From Streptomyces durmitorensis (GTDB taxonomy: Bacteria; Actinomycetota; Actinomycetes; Streptomycetales; Streptomycetaceae): DNA of 64,000 nucleotides. Both the position numbers and the translations under genes were made by a program. The notes under the pieces are model-generated. The model ran no database searches. It was not told the origin of the DNA and saw only the letters and a program-made list of their open reading frames with translations. Numbering within the stretch: position 1 is the stretch's first letter; each line of letters begins with the position of its first letter. Shown piece after piece: positions 24,419 to 33,267 of the stretch. Where the stretch lies: contig NZ_CP097289.1 in NCBI RefSeq assembly GCF_023498005.1, positions 558,001 to 622,000 on the forward strand. Direction: 5' to 3'.

Positions 24419-24838
24419 ATGGCCTCGTTCGACACGGGACGGTTGTGTGCGATCGTCAAAATCCTGGACCAGGCAAGCACCCACCTCCGGCTGGCAGCGC
24501 GCGAATCCACCCTCGCGGGACCCGCGACGGCCCTGCCCCGGCCGGCCGCAGGACCCGCCCCCGCCACTTCCGGCATCACCGCGCTCCTGAGCGTCTCGGA
24601 GCAGGCGTCGGGCAGCGTCCGGCGCGCTCTGATCCACATCCACAACGGCGAGGTCCAGCGCGCCCAGCACGAGCTGGACCGGGCACGGACCCAGCCGTGC
24701 GCGGCAGGCCTCACCCCGGCGGGGCTGCCCCGCCCCCTCCCCCAGCGCGTGGCCACCGCGCTGCGCCTGATGCAGGGGATCACCAACTTCTTCCCCTCGG
24801 AGACGGAACAGGTCCTCGTGCGGGCGGCCCTTCCCTAG
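24419..24838 (+). CDS. Hypothetical protein (139 aa)
   Basis: A soluble, mainly helical 139-residue protein: FDTGRLCAIVKILDQASTHL, an Ala/Pro linker, then helices with IHNGEVQRAQHELDRA. GAGGAG precedes ATG 24419 by about ten bases. Third-position GC is high, supporting coding. No domain is recognised. It stands alone between the BrkB-like gene and the PRC-barrel gene. Confidence 0.65.
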   Translation: MASFDTGRLCAIVKILDQASTHLRLAARESTLAGPATALPRPAAGPAPATSGITALLSVSEQASGSVRRALIHIHNGEVQRAQHELDRARTQPCAAGLTPAGLPRPLPQRVATALRLMQGITNFFPSETEQVLVRAALP

Positions 24839-25064
24839 CCGGTCGCCGGCTCACCCGGATGGGCTAGTCGGCGGGGCGGTGGACCGGATCGTCCCGATCG
24901 CCGCAAACAACCCGCCGAAGGGCTCCCGTGGAGCTGTCCGTGCACCCTCGGTGACTCTCCTGGTTGCGTCACGCACCTGTGTGGCGCGCGATGGAGGGGA
25001 CGCGTGCGACGTCCGTGGCGAGATTCGATTCTGCCCGTCGCGCGCCACGAGGGAGTGATCACCC

Positions 25065-25970
25065 ATGGCTCAGGGCGAGGCCTTCACCAGCGCTGACGGG
25101 CTCGCGGGCCTGACGGCCTACGACCGGACCGGCGAGAAGATCGGCAGCGTCGAGCAGGTGTATCTCGACGACCGAACCGGGCGTCCCGAGTGGGTGACCG
25201 TCAAGACCGGTCTCTTCGGCATGAAGCAGAGCTTCGTGCCGCTCACCGGAGCACGCCGCCAGGAGGACCAGCTGCACGTGGCAGCCACGAAGGAGGCCGT
25301 GAAGGAGGCGCCGCGCGTGGACGCCGACCAGCACCTCGAGCCCGGCGAGGAGCAGGACCTCTACACCCACTACGGGCTCACCCGGCCCGGCGGCGCCCAG
25401 ACGCGTACCGCCCCGGCGGCAGGTGGTCGTGACCGTGCCGGGACCGCGGGCATGGCCGGAACCGCGGGCATGGCCGGAGCGGGCGCCGGCATGGGCGCCG
25501 GCGACGGCCAGAAGGCGGGCGCGCGTGAGTTCGCGACCCGCTCCGCCGCGGGCGACGACAGCAAGGACGAAATGGTGCGCTCCGAGGAGCGGCTGCATGT
25601 CGGGACGGAGGAGCAGGAGGTCGGGCAGGCCCGCCTGCGCAAGGTGGTCGTCACCGAGGACGTGAAGACCTCCGTCCCCCTCTCCCACGAGGAGGTGCGC
25701 GTCGTACGCGAGCCCATCCGCGAGGGCGACCGCGTGCGTGCCGACATCGGTGAGGCGGAGACCGAGGTGACTCTGCACGCCGAGAAGGCGGTGACCCGCA
25801 AGGAGACCGTGCCGGTCGAGCGCGTCCGCCTGGAGACCGAGAAGGTCACCGAGACCCAGGAGATCTCCGACACGGTGCGCAAGGAGCAGATCGAGTTCGA
25901 CGACGCCAAGGGCGAGCGCGGCGCGAAGGGCGAGGCCTGGCGCGACCGGAAGCAGGGCCCGCGGCACTGA
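25065..25970 (+). CDS. PRC-barrel and DUF2382 domain protein
   Basis: 301 residues. The N-terminal PRC barrel (about residues 8-80: LTAYDRTGEKIGSVEQVYLD, then PEWVTVKTGLFG) is joined by a Gly/Ala/Met-rich linker (about 110-150, with the repeat AGTAGM) to a C-terminal DUF2382 domain (about 170-285: MVRSEERLHVGTEEQEVGQA and VPLSHEEVRVVREPI, then VPVERVRLETEKV). The charged helical C-terminus suggests assembly or stress protection. Members are often stress-induced in actinobacteria. The start is ATG 25065. A 17-bp terminator follows at 26022-26060. Confidence 0.88.
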   Translation: MAQGEAFTSADGLAGLTAYDRTGEKIGSVEQVYLDDRTGRPEWVTVKTGLFGMKQSFVPLTGARRQEDQLHVAATKEAVKEAPRVDADQHLEPGEEQDLYTHYGLTRPGGAQTRTAPAAGGRDRAGTAGMAGTAGMAGAGAGMGAGDGQKAGAREFATRSAAGDDSKDEMVRSEERLHVGTEEQEVGQARLRKVVVTEDVKTSVPLSHEEVRVVREPIREGDRVRADIGEAETEVTLHAEKAVTRKETVPVERVRLETEKVTETQEISDTVRKEQIEFDDAKGERGAKGEAWRDRKQGPRH

Positions 25971-26021
25971 CGCCTCTCGGCACGCCCTGATGGAGGGCAG
26001 CTGACGGTGGCGGGAAGCGGT

Positions 26022-26060
26022 GGAGGGAGGGAGCACTCGGCAGGAGTGCTCCCTCCCTCC
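26022..26060. terminator. 17-bp perfect stem terminator
   Basis: GGAGGGAGGGAGCACTC (26022-26038) and GAGTGCTCCCTCCCTCC (26044-26060) pair perfectly around a 5-base loop, 52 bases after the PRC-barrel gene and before the AraC gene. Strong terminator, symmetric enough to act on both strands. Confidence 0.85.
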
Positions 26061-26115
26061 TCTCCTGCCGGGCGCCTCTGGAGCGGCCGGGGCAGAGCTG
26101 GTTTGCTGGGGCACT

Positions 26116-26565
26116 GTGAGCCGGGCCGCCGAAGAGACCAACCGCCGCATGCTCCGGGCACGGGACGCGATGGACCGCTCCTACGCGCAGCCGCTGGACG
26201 TCCCCGCCCTGGCCCGGATCGCCCATGTGTCGCAGGCACACTTCACGCGCACCTTCCGCGCCACGTTCGGCGAGACGCCGCACCGCTACCTGCAGCGCCG
26301 CCGCATCGAGCGGGCGATGTCCCTGCTGCGGGACACCGACCGCAGCGTGACGGACATCTGCTTCCAGGTCGGCTTCGGCAGCCCGGGAACGTTCAGCCGC
26401 ACCTTCCGCGACATCGTCGGCCGGTCGCCACGGCAGTACCGCAAGGAAGCGAAGGAAGCGACGGCCACAGACGTGCCGACGTGTTTCACGATGGCATGGA
26501 CGCGCCCGCGAACCGACCGCCCACTGAGCAGCTTTGGACAAGTTTCCGTCCGGCGTCCCCAGTAG
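26116..26565 (+). CDS. AraC family transcriptional regulator (short)
   Basis: A 149-residue regulator made almost only of the AraC DNA-binding domain: LDVPALARIAHVSQAHFTRT (first HTH) and SVTDICFQVGFGSPGTFSRT (second HTH), ending in the usual SPRQYRK. No N-terminal ligand domain is present, as is normal for the Streptomyces subgroup paired with a VOC protein. GTG 26116 is chosen by where homology begins. The next gene, ten bases downstream, is such a VOC gene but is broken. Confidence 0.87.
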   Translation: MSRAAEETNRRMLRARDAMDRSYAQPLDVPALARIAHVSQAHFTRTFRATFGETPHRYLQRRRIERAMSLLRDTDRSVTDICFQVGFGSPGTFSRTFRDIVGRSPRQYRKEAKEATATDVPTCFTMAWTRPRTDRPLSSFGQVSVRRPQ

Positions 26566-26575
26566 CGTGACGGAC

Positions 26576-26986
26576 ATGTTGAAGGCCATCACGCACTCGC
26601 AGATCTACGTACTCGACTAGGACGAGGCCGTCGAGTTCTACGTCGGCAAGCTGGGCCTGACGGTCAGCGCCGACGTCGACCTGGGCTTCATGCGCTGGCT
26701 GACCGTCAGCATCCCCGGCCACCCGGAGCGCCAGATCCTGCTGGAGAAGCCGGGCCCTCCGGCGCTCTCCGAGGAGACGGCCCAGCAGGTCCGTGAGCTG
26801 GTGACCAAGGGCGCGATGGGCGGCTCGCTCATCTTCGGCACGGACGACTGCCGCAAGACGTACGAGACGCTGCTCGGCCGGGGCGTCGAGTTCACCGAGG
26901 AACCCACCGACCGCCCGTACGGCATCGATTGCGGCCTCCGCGACCCCTTCGGCAACAGCATCCGCTTCACTCAGCCGAAGGCCTGA
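26576..26986 (+). pseudogene. VOC family protein interrupted by an amber codon
   Basis: ATG 26576 opens a VOC frame (ITHSQIYVLD) that meets TAG at 26618-26620 (codon 15) and then continues without fault (DEAVEFYVGKLGLTVSADVD ... DPFGNSIRFTQPKA) to 26986. The family normally has Gln at this place (QIYVLDQDEA), so one C-to-T change (CAG to TAG) explains the stop. All else, including the HSQ and DPFGN metal-site regions, is intact. Restart at a downstream Met would lose the first strand. It overlaps the 3' end of the next gene on the other strand by 20 bases. Confidence 0.8.
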
Positions 26987-27554
26987 GGGGGCGCAGAGGG
27001 CGAGCAGGCTGTTGCCCTTGGCTGTCCGACCGGCCGCGGCCCGCGTCCGCGTCCGCGTCCGCGCACTCCAGGCAGGCAGGCTTGCCGTCGATCGTCACCC
27101 CGTCCTCGGAGGCGGCTTCGCAAATGCCGGGCCGGCCGGGGTGGTTGGCCCGGCAGTGGCAGGTGCAGGTCTCGGTGACTGCTTCCAGGTCAGGGGTGCG
27201 TTGCGGGGCCAGACCCATGCGGATGTCGTGGCAGTTGCGGCACAACGGCACGTGCCGGGGGCCGGTGGTGGGCGAGTTGGCGACGATGGTGTGGCCTGGT
27301 TCGGCGTAGCCCCGGCACGTTCCGGGGAATTCGGGATGGGTGCCGCACGCGCAGTGGCAGGAGCCGGGCTCGGAGGGCCCTGCCGTGAGCGGAGCCGGGT
27401 TGCACTCGTACCTGTCGGCCGTCGGCATCATCGCGGTGTGCAGGGCCTTGGCCTGGTCGGCCATCCGCTGCACGGCGGGCACCATCGCCCGTCTGAGCGC
27501 CGCGGCACAAGCCTGGAACTGCTCTGCGTTCGGCGCGGGTGCAGGCTTGGTCAT
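26967..27554 (-). CDS. Cysteine-rich putative zinc protein with duplicated motif
   Basis: 195 residues, function unknown. A helical head (residues 1-45) is followed by two related Cys/His blocks. Block one has C66, C68, C70, H73, C80, then C105/C108. Block two has C130, C132, C134, H138, C145, then C161/C164. Both share C-x-C-x-C, an HP-x2-PG-x-C core (HPEFPGTC and HPGRPGIC) and a closing C-x2-C. This looks like a duplicated zinc-binding module. It ends in an Asp/Ala run and Arg/Pro tail. Not a recognised family; a nucleic-acid-binding or accessory-element protein is possible. Confidence 0.7.
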   Translation of the reverse strand: MTKPAPAPNAEQFQACAAALRRAMVPAVQRMADQAKALHTAMMPTADRYECNPAPLTAGPSEPGSCHCACGTHPEFPGTCRGYAEPGHTIVANSPTTGPRHVPLCRNCHDIRMGLAPQRTPDLEAVTETCTCHCRANHPGRPGICEAASEDGVTIDGKPACLECADADADAGRGRSDSQGQQPARPLRPLRPSAE

Positions 27555-27707
27555 GGGTCCATTGTCGCGCCAAGTCGCGCATCAGGGGCGGTACCTGAAG
27601 AAGGCCGTCCTCTTGTGCGGCACCCACTTCTCGGCGCTGTGGCCGATGCTGGACGGGAAGCTCACCGCGCAGGCGATGGACGTCGCCCCGAGAGGAGAGA
27701 GCGAGCC

Positions 27708-28328
27708 ATGACCAAACGTATGGGCAAGGTGATCTGCGACATCACGGTCTCGGCCGACGGGTACTCGGCCGGGCTCAACCAGACCGAGAAGCGCCCGTTC
27801 GGCGACGACGGCGGCGACGGTACGGGCGACAGGCTGCACGCCTGGATGTTCGACACTCCCGACGAGAACCGGGCCGAGGTCGACCAGATGGCCGCCGCCG
27901 AGGCGTTCATCATGGGGCGCAACATGTTCGGCCCGGTGCGCGGCGCGTGGGATCGGCAGTGGAACGGCTGGTGGGGCGGCGACCCGCCGTTCCACGCCCC
28001 GGTCTTCGTGCTCACCCACCACGCGCGCGAACCGCAGCCGATGAACGGCGGCACCACGTACCACTTCGTCACCGACGGCATCGAGTCGGCCCTGGCACAG
28101 GCACGTGCGGCGGCCGGCGACGGCGATGTCCTGGTCCTGGGTGGCGCGACCACCATCAACCAGTACCTCGCCACCGATCTGATCGACGAGCTGCGACTGC
28201 ACATCGTGCCGTTCACGCTCGGCGCCGGCACGCGGCTCTTCGAGGGCGTCCCGCCGCTGAAACTCGAGCAGGTGAAGTCGCGGGGAGCGGAACTCGTCAC
28301 GCATGTGACCTACCGCGTCCTGTCCTGA
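27708..28328 (+). CDS. Dihydrofolate reductase family protein (RibD C-terminal type)
   Basis: 206 residues with the DHFR/RibD-C fold: N-terminal VICDITVSADGYSAG, a middle AFIMGRNMFGPV, and VLVLGGATTINQYLATDLID, ending with a THVTYRVL strand. It probably reduces a small molecule with NAD(P)H. True folate reductases are shorter and differ, so it should not be called folA. GAGGAG precedes ATG 27708 by about ten bases. Single gene. Confidence 0.88.
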   Translation: MTKRMGKVICDITVSADGYSAGLNQTEKRPFGDDGGDGTGDRLHAWMFDTPDENRAEVDQMAAAEAFIMGRNMFGPVRGAWDRQWNGWWGGDPPFHAPVFVLTHHAREPQPMNGGTTYHFVTDGIESALAQARAAAGDGDVLVLGGATTINQYLATDLIDELRLHIVPFTLGAGTRLFEGVPPLKLEQVKSRGAELVTHVTYRVLS

Positions 28329-28392
28329 GCCGGAGGCCGGTGCCGGGTGTTGCGCGACCACCGCGGGTGGCGGCGCCGCGGTGGTCGTCCGG

Positions 28393-28797
28393 TCAGGCGA
28401 GAGTGACGGCGCCGGTCCGGCACGCCGCTGCCGCGGCGGTGAAGACCCTCTCGTACCGGTCGTCGTCGAGAAGGACGGCGAGCCCGCAGGCAGTCGCCCA
28501 CGCCACCTGAGCGGCGTCCTCGCCGAGGGGCCGATCCTGCTTGTGCAGTTCTCGGCCGAGGTGCTGGCCGTGGAGGTCCCTGGAGTCCTGGCCTTCCGCG
28601 CGGCGCCGGATGGCTTCGACGGCGCCCGCCACGAACGTCTCGTAGTCGGTGTCACCGAGCAGTCTGCGCAGTTGCTCGAGCTGGGCGTGGGCGGCACGAA
28701 GGTGCAGCGGCCAGTCCCGGCAGGTGCCGAACTGCTCTTCCATGGCCTGCGTCAGGTCGATCCGCCGGAACATCTCGTCGAGGGGGTCGTAGGTCAT
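28393..28797 (-). CDS. Hypothetical protein (134 aa)
   Basis: A soluble helical protein of 134 residues (YDPLDEMFRRIDLTQAMEEQ, then HAQLEQLRRLLGDTDYETFV, and a C-terminal half rich in Ala with AWATACGLAVLLDDDRYERV). ATG 28797 is preceded by GAGAG. No domain is recognised. It is convergent with the DHFR-like gene. Confidence 0.6.
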   Translation of the reverse strand: MTYDPLDEMFRRIDLTQAMEEQFGTCRDWPLHLRAAHAQLEQLRRLLGDTDYETFVAGAVEAIRRRAEGQDSRDLHGQHLGRELHKQDRPLGEDAAQVAWATACGLAVLLDDDRYERVFTAAAAACRTGAVTLA

Positions 28798-28972
28798 GAT
28801 CTCTCGGTAGCGGCTGCCGAGGTCAGGGCGGCGAAGGCTCGCTGCGGGCTCCCCCGTGTGGCTGCACACCGGACGGCCCCGCGACCTTCCGACCACCGCA
28901 GGTGGACCTCTCGACCGCTGTCCCGCGCGCGCCTTCGTCCCAGTACCTGAATAAGAATCATGTACATGACCA

Positions 28973-29001
28973 TTGACGCCCTCATGGCATGGCAATAGCT
29001 T
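28973..29001 (+). promoter_or_regulatory. Sigma-70-type promoter of the pectate lyase gene
   Basis: TTGACG (28973-28978) and TAGCTT (28996-29001) are spaced by 17 bases. Predicted start is near 29008, inside the palindrome at 29005-29018. Confidence 0.6.
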
Positions 29002-29004
29002 CCA

Positions 29005-29018
29005 GGAAAGCGCTTTCC
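29005..29018. promoter_or_regulatory. Perfect palindromic operator GGAAAGCGCTTTCC
   Basis: A 14-bp perfect palindrome of the kind bound by LacI-family repressors, placed over the predicted transcription start of the PL9 gene. It differs from the CAACGTTG sites near the local lacI gene, so a different repressor is likely. Confidence 0.75.
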
Positions 29019-29131
29019 ACCGGCAGGTGCAAGACCTGGCCACTCTGCTCATTCACCCTGCCGAACCGTCCCGTCACCGACCGCACCCTGCCCGCGCCGG
29101 TCCGACGAGCCACTCGACCTGGAGACCAACG

Positions 29132-30334
29132 ATGCGAACCAGACCCATCACCGCCTGCTTCGGCTTACTCGCCGGCACGCTCGTCGCACTGTCCGGCCAT
29201 GCGGCGCAGGCCGTACCGGCGGGTGCCCAGTCGCAATTCGCCGTGAACGCCGCCGCGCTGTACGTGGCACCGACCGGAAGCGACAGCGCCGCCGGGACGG
29301 AGTCGAATCCCACGACACTCACCTCAGCGATCACCCGCATCACGCCCGGCGGAACGATCTACCTGCGCGGCGGGACCTACCGCCATGCGCAGACGGTCAC
29401 GATCCCGCAGGGCAACAACGGCACCGCGAGCGACCGCACCGAGCTGGCCGCCTACCCGGGCGAGAAGCCCGTCCTGAACTTCTCCGCCCAGAGCGAGGGC
29501 ACGTCGAACCGCGGGCTCGCCGTGAACGGGTCGTACTGGCACGTCAAGGGCATCGTCGTCGAGCGCGCCGGCGACAACGGCATCTTCGTCGGCGGCAGCA
29601 ACAACATCTTCGAGCGCACGGTGACCCGCTACAACCGCGACACCGGCCTCCAGCTCTCACGGATGCTCTCCAGCACGCCCAGCAGCCAATGGCCGTCCAA
29701 CAACCTCATCCTGAGCGCGGAGTCGCACGACAACGCCGACTCGGACGGGGAGGACGCCGACGGCTTCGCCGCGAAGCTCACCTCCGGGCCCGGGAACGTC
29801 TTCCGCTACGCCGTCGCCCACAACAACATCGACGACGGCTGGGACCTGTACACCAAGTCGGATACGGGCCCCATCGGCGCGGTGACCATCGAGGACTCAC
29901 TCGCCCACGACAACGGCACCCTCAGCGACGGCTCCCAGGCCGGCAACGGCGACCGCAACGGCTACAAGCTCGGCGGCGAGGACATCAAGGTCAACCACGT
30001 CATCCGGCGCAACATCGCCCACAACAACGGCAAGCACGGGTTCACGTACAACAGGAACCTCGGGTCGATGGCGGTGTCGGACAACGTCAGCATCGACAAC
30101 GACGAACGCAACTACTCGTTCGACGGGGGCACTTCAGTGTTCCGGAACAACACATCCTGCCGCAGCGGAAGCGGGACGAACGACAAGATCGTCGGCAACT
30201 CCGACAGCTCGAACCAGTTCTGGTCCGGCTCGAACGGGTCCCGCTGCTCTTCGTACTCCGGTGCCTTGAAGTGGTCCTTCGCCACGGACGGACGCCTCGT
30301 CGTGACCTTCGGTGGCACCGCGCTCGCTCCCTGA
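29132..30334 (+). CDS. Secreted pectate lyase-like beta-helix protein (PL9 type)
   Basis: A 400-residue exported protein with a signal peptide (cleavage about residues 26-38). A right-handed beta-helix is indicated by repeated G-N-x-F and N-x-I turns. PL9-like features are LYVAPTGSDSAAGT, RYNRDTGLQL, DADGFAAKLTSGPGNVFRYA, NIDDGWDLY and NGYKLGGEDIK. Aspartates in these motifs would bind Ca2+, and the Lys of NGYKLGG (K279) is the candidate catalytic base. It should cleave polygalacturonate or rhamnogalacturonan by beta-elimination outside the cell. GGAG precedes ATG 29132 by seven bases. Faces the arabinan operon. Confidence 0.85.
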   Translation: MRTRPITACFGLLAGTLVALSGHAAQAVPAGAQSQFAVNAAALYVAPTGSDSAAGTESNPTTLTSAITRITPGGTIYLRGGTYRHAQTVTIPQGNNGTASDRTELAAYPGEKPVLNFSAQSEGTSNRGLAVNGSYWHVKGIVVERAGDNGIFVGGSNNIFERTVTRYNRDTGLQLSRMLSSTPSSQWPSNNLILSAESHDNADSDGEDADGFAAKLTSGPGNVFRYAVAHNNIDDGWDLYTKSDTGPIGAVTIEDSLAHDNGTLSDGSQAGNGDRNGYKLGGEDIKVNHVIRRNIAHNNGKHGFTYNRNLGSMAVSDNVSIDNDERNYSFDGGTSVFRNNTSCRSGSGTNDKIVGNSDSSNQFWSGSNGSRCSSYSGALKWSFATDGRLVVTFGGTALAP

Positions 30335-30428
30335 GCCACACCCCCGTCCGGTGTTTCTGCCCCCCTGCCGGTGCCCCACGTGCGCACGTGCGATCTGACC
30401 GCCGTGCGCACGCGGGGCACCTCCACGC

Positions 30429-31628
30429 TCAGGCGGCAGGCACCGACCCGGTGGCGAAGTACGGCTTGCAGACCGAGCCGGACCAGTCCGTGGCGATTTC
30501 GAGGAGCCTGTTGCCGTCGGCCGACGGCAACAGGCTGGAGCTGTAGTTGGGGCAGTAGTCGACGGTCGTCGACTCGACGGCGACCGGGGCGGGGATCTCC
30601 CGCCAACTGCCCGCGCCACCGGCGCTGTTGACCCAGACGGTGCGCCCGCTGCCGGCCGCCTTGCTGCCGTCGCGGTTGTACAGGACCTGACCGACGAGGA
30701 ACAGTCTGCCCTTCGGGTTGCCCGCCTCGGGCGCCCACGCCAGGTTCGGCGCGTGCTTGAAGTACTTGCCGTCGGCGGTCTCCGGGCGGATGCCCAGGGA
30801 GGTGGTGACGCCCCAGTTCCAGCCGTCGGACGAGGTGCGGTAGTGCACGACGCACTGGAACTGGCCCGCGGCCGCACAGATCTCGAACGACATGAAGTAC
30901 GTCCCGTCGCCCATCTTGCGCACCACCGCCATGCCGGGCCGGTCCGAGGCGAGCGTGCTCGCGACGGTGTCGTGGTGGCCCGTCCAGGTCACCCCGTCCG
31001 CGGTGCGGGCGGCCACCAGCTTCTGGCTGTGCGCGGCGTCGGTCTCGTCGGAGTAGTGCGCCACGAGTTGCCCCGACGCGTCGACGGAGAACTCCGGCTC
31101 CCACAGACCCTTGTCGTTCGACGCCGTGGCGATCGTGGACAGATGGCTCCAACTGCGGCCCACATCCGTGCTCTTGAAGACCCGCAGGGCCATGCGCCGG
31201 TTCGGTTCGTCCTGCCCGACCGACGCTGCCCACAGCAACGTCCCCGCGGGCATGTCGCCGATGCGCTGCGGGAGTTCGTACAGCGTCGAGCAGCACAGCC
31301 CCTGCCCGCCCGCGGCGTCGGGGTCCCGCACCGTGCCGACTTCACGGAACGACGCGCCCCCGTCCGTGCTCTCGTGGATGGCGCCGAGCCCGTCGTTCCC
31401 GGAGAACGTGACCACCGAGGCCAGGATCCGGCCGTTGGCGTCACCACTGTGGGCGAGTCTGACGGCACGCGGGTAGAGCCCGGTGCCGTCGCGCAGCAAG
31501 GTGCCGGTCGCGGCGTCGGCCGACGACCCTGACTGCGTGACGAACAGTGCCCCAAGGAGGGCGAGCAGCAGGGGGAACAGGACGGTGGGGCGGAGGAGAC
31601 GTGGTCGTGCGGGGTCGTGCGCTGACAT
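30429..31628 (-). CDS. Secreted sialidase-fold glycosidase, GH93-like exo-arabinanase
   Basis: A 399-residue exported protein with a signal peptide (about residues 1-39). A beta-propeller with Asp-box-like turns (STDGGASF, STDVGRSW, RTADGVTW, RTSSDGWNW) places it in the sialidase superfamily. The ESTDGG, GLWEPEFSV, AHYSDET and SFEICAA segments fit GH93 exo-alpha-1,5-arabinanases as I know them. It would release arabinobiose from arabinan. Its place at the end of an operon with a GH51 arabinofuranosidase and a sugar importer supports that. True sialidase is the less likely alternative. AGGAGAGG precedes ATG 31628. Confidence 0.75.
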   Translation of the reverse strand: MSAHDPARPRLLRPTVLFPLLLALLGALFVTQSGSSADAATGTLLRDGTGLYPRAVRLAHSGDANGRILASVVTFSGNDGLGAIHESTDGGASFREVGTVRDPDAAGGQGLCCSTLYELPQRIGDMPAGTLLWAASVGQDEPNRRMALRVFKSTDVGRSWSHLSTIATASNDKGLWEPEFSVDASGQLVAHYSDETDAAHSQKLVAARTADGVTWTGHHDTVASTLASDRPGMAVVRKMGDGTYFMSFEICAAAGQFQCVVHYRTSSDGWNWGVTTSLGIRPETADGKYFKHAPNLAWAPEAGNPKGRLFLVGQVLYNRDGSKAAGSGRTVWVNSAGGAGSWREIPAPVAVESTTVDYCPNYSSSLLPSADGNRLLEIATDWSGSVCKPYFATGSVPAA

Positions 31629-31694
31629 GGGCCTCTCCTGACTCTGCGGGGGATGGGGGACGTACGTACGGAACGCTCTGAACTACCGCCGCCC

Positions 31695-33215
31695 TCAGCT
31701 CACTTGGGGCGCGAGCCGGATGACGTTCCAGGAGACCGGCGGCAGTTCGGCCGCGAGCGCGCCCTCGGCGGTGATGTGTGTGCCGGACGAGCGGCGCGGC
31801 ACCACCCGGTCCGGTTCCGCCTCGGTGTTGACCGCGTCCGGGTCCTGGTCGGAGAGGACCAGGTGCTCCACGACGCGGTGACCGGCGGCCGCCCCGCGCA
31901 GCGCGGCCTCGAGGCGCAGCGGCTGCTCCTGGTCGCGGTTGACGGCGAGGACGGTGAGTGCGCCGCTCTCCTCGTCGTGCGTCACCACGGTGTCGAGGGT
32001 GGACACGTCCCCGTACTGAGGCGTGTCGATGCGGGGTCCGGTGGCGTCCGTGCGCAGCACGCGGCCGGTCGCGAAACGGGCCGCCTGGGCGAACGGGTGG
32101 AAGGTGGTCTGGCGCCAGCTCGCGCCGCCGGGCTCGGTGCGGATGGGTGCGATGACGTTCACCAGCTGGGCGAGGCAGGCGATGGCCACCCGGTCGGCGT
32201 TGCGCAGCAGCGTGATGAGCAGCGAGCCGACCACGGCGGCGTCGGTCACGCTGTACGTGTCCTCGATGAGGCGAGGTGTCTCGGCGGTCTCCAGGTTGCG
32301 CTCGCCGGGGAAGCGGGCGGCGTACCAGACGTTCCACTCGTCGAAGGAGAGCTTGATGTGCTTCTTGGCGCCCCGCACCGCACGGACGTGGTCGGCGGTC
32401 GACACCACGTCGCGGATGTACTGGTCCATGTGCGCGCCCGAGGCGAGGAAGCTGGCGCGGTCGCCGTCGAACTCCTCGTAGTAGGCGTGCAGGGAGAGGT
32501 AGTCGACCTCGTCGTAGGTCTGCTCCAGGACCTCCCGCTCCCAGGTGCCGAACGTGGGCATCCGCGAGTTGGAGCTGCCGCAGGCGACCAGCTCGATGGA
32601 CGGGTCGACCTGGCGCATCGCCTTTCCGGCCTCGGCCGCGAGCCGCCCGTACTCGGTGGCCGTCTTGTGGCCCGTCTGCCACGGCCCGTCCATCTCGTTG
32701 CCCAGGCACCACAGCTTCACGCCGTGCGGGTCGCTCACGCCGTGCTTGACGCGCAGGTCCGACCAGGCGGTGCCGCCCGGGTGGTTGCAGTACTCGACCA
32801 GGGCTCGGGCGGCGTCGATGCCGCGCGTGCCGAGGTTCACGGCCATCATCGGGTCGAGGCCCAACTGACGTGCCCAGCCGAGGAATTCATTGGTGCCGAC
32901 CCGGTTGGTCTCGATGGAGCGCCAGGCCAGGTCGAGCCGGCGCGGACGGTCGGCGACCGGCCCGACGCCGTCCTCCCAGTGATAGCCGGAGACGAAGTTG
33001 CCGCCGGGGTAGCGCACGAGGCCGGTGCCCAGTTCGCGTACCAGCTCGGCGACGTCGCCGCGGAATCCGTCGGCGTCGGCGGTGGGGTGCCCGGGGTCGT
33101 GGATGCCGGTGTAGACGCAGCGTCCCATGTGCTCGACGAAGGTTCCGTACAGGCGCGGGTCGACGTCGCCGACGCTGAACTCGGGGTCGATGACGAACCG
33201 TGCGGTGTGCGGCAT
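31695..33215 (-). CDS. abfA: Alpha-L-arabinofuranosidase, GH51
   Basis: 506 residues, the normal length for intracellular GH51 enzymes, with no signal peptide. The acid/base glutamate is E174 in CLGNEMDGP, and the nucleophile is E293 in FDEWNVWY. RYPGGNFVSGYHW is the conserved substrate-site loop. A C-terminal beta-sandwich domain follows. It hydrolyses imported arabino-oligosaccharides to L-arabinose in the cytosol. GAGAGG lies upstream of ATG 33215. Third enzyme-side partner of the ABC importer in the same operon. Confidence 0.93.
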   Translation of the reverse strand: MPHTARFVIDPEFSVGDVDPRLYGTFVEHMGRCVYTGIHDPGHPTADADGFRGDVAELVRELGTGLVRYPGGNFVSGYHWEDGVGPVADRPRRLDLAWRSIETNRVGTNEFLGWARQLGLDPMMAVNLGTRGIDAARALVEYCNHPGGTAWSDLRVKHGVSDPHGVKLWCLGNEMDGPWQTGHKTATEYGRLAAEAGKAMRQVDPSIELVACGSSNSRMPTFGTWEREVLEQTYDEVDYLSLHAYYEEFDGDRASFLASGAHMDQYIRDVVSTADHVRAVRGAKKHIKLSFDEWNVWYAARFPGERNLETAETPRLIEDTYSVTDAAVVGSLLITLLRNADRVAIACLAQLVNVIAPIRTEPGGASWRQTTFHPFAQAARFATGRVLRTDATGPRIDTPQYGDVSTLDTVVTHDEESGALTVLAVNRDQEQPLRLEAALRGAAAGHRVVEHLVLSDQDPDAVNTEAEPDRVVPRRSSGTHITAEGALAAELPPVSWNVIRLAPQVS

Positions 33216-33267
33216 GTTCGGGTGCCTCTCTCTGTGGTGCGGTGTGCTGAATCGGACAGGGGGTGTG

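Larger units (their letters stand above)
28798..29131. other. Intergenic region with PL9 gene promoter and operator
   Basis: 334 bases between two divergent genes, with no supported ORF. It contains an AT-rich patch around 28945-29000 and the promoter and operator listed separately. Nothing else is recognised. Confidence 0.6.

Noticed and set aside
27559..27711. Short plus-strand frame (ending LTAQAMDVAPRGESEP) before the DHFR-like gene
   Set aside because: No start with ribosome site and no recognisable family; it ends inside the ribosome-site region of the next gene.
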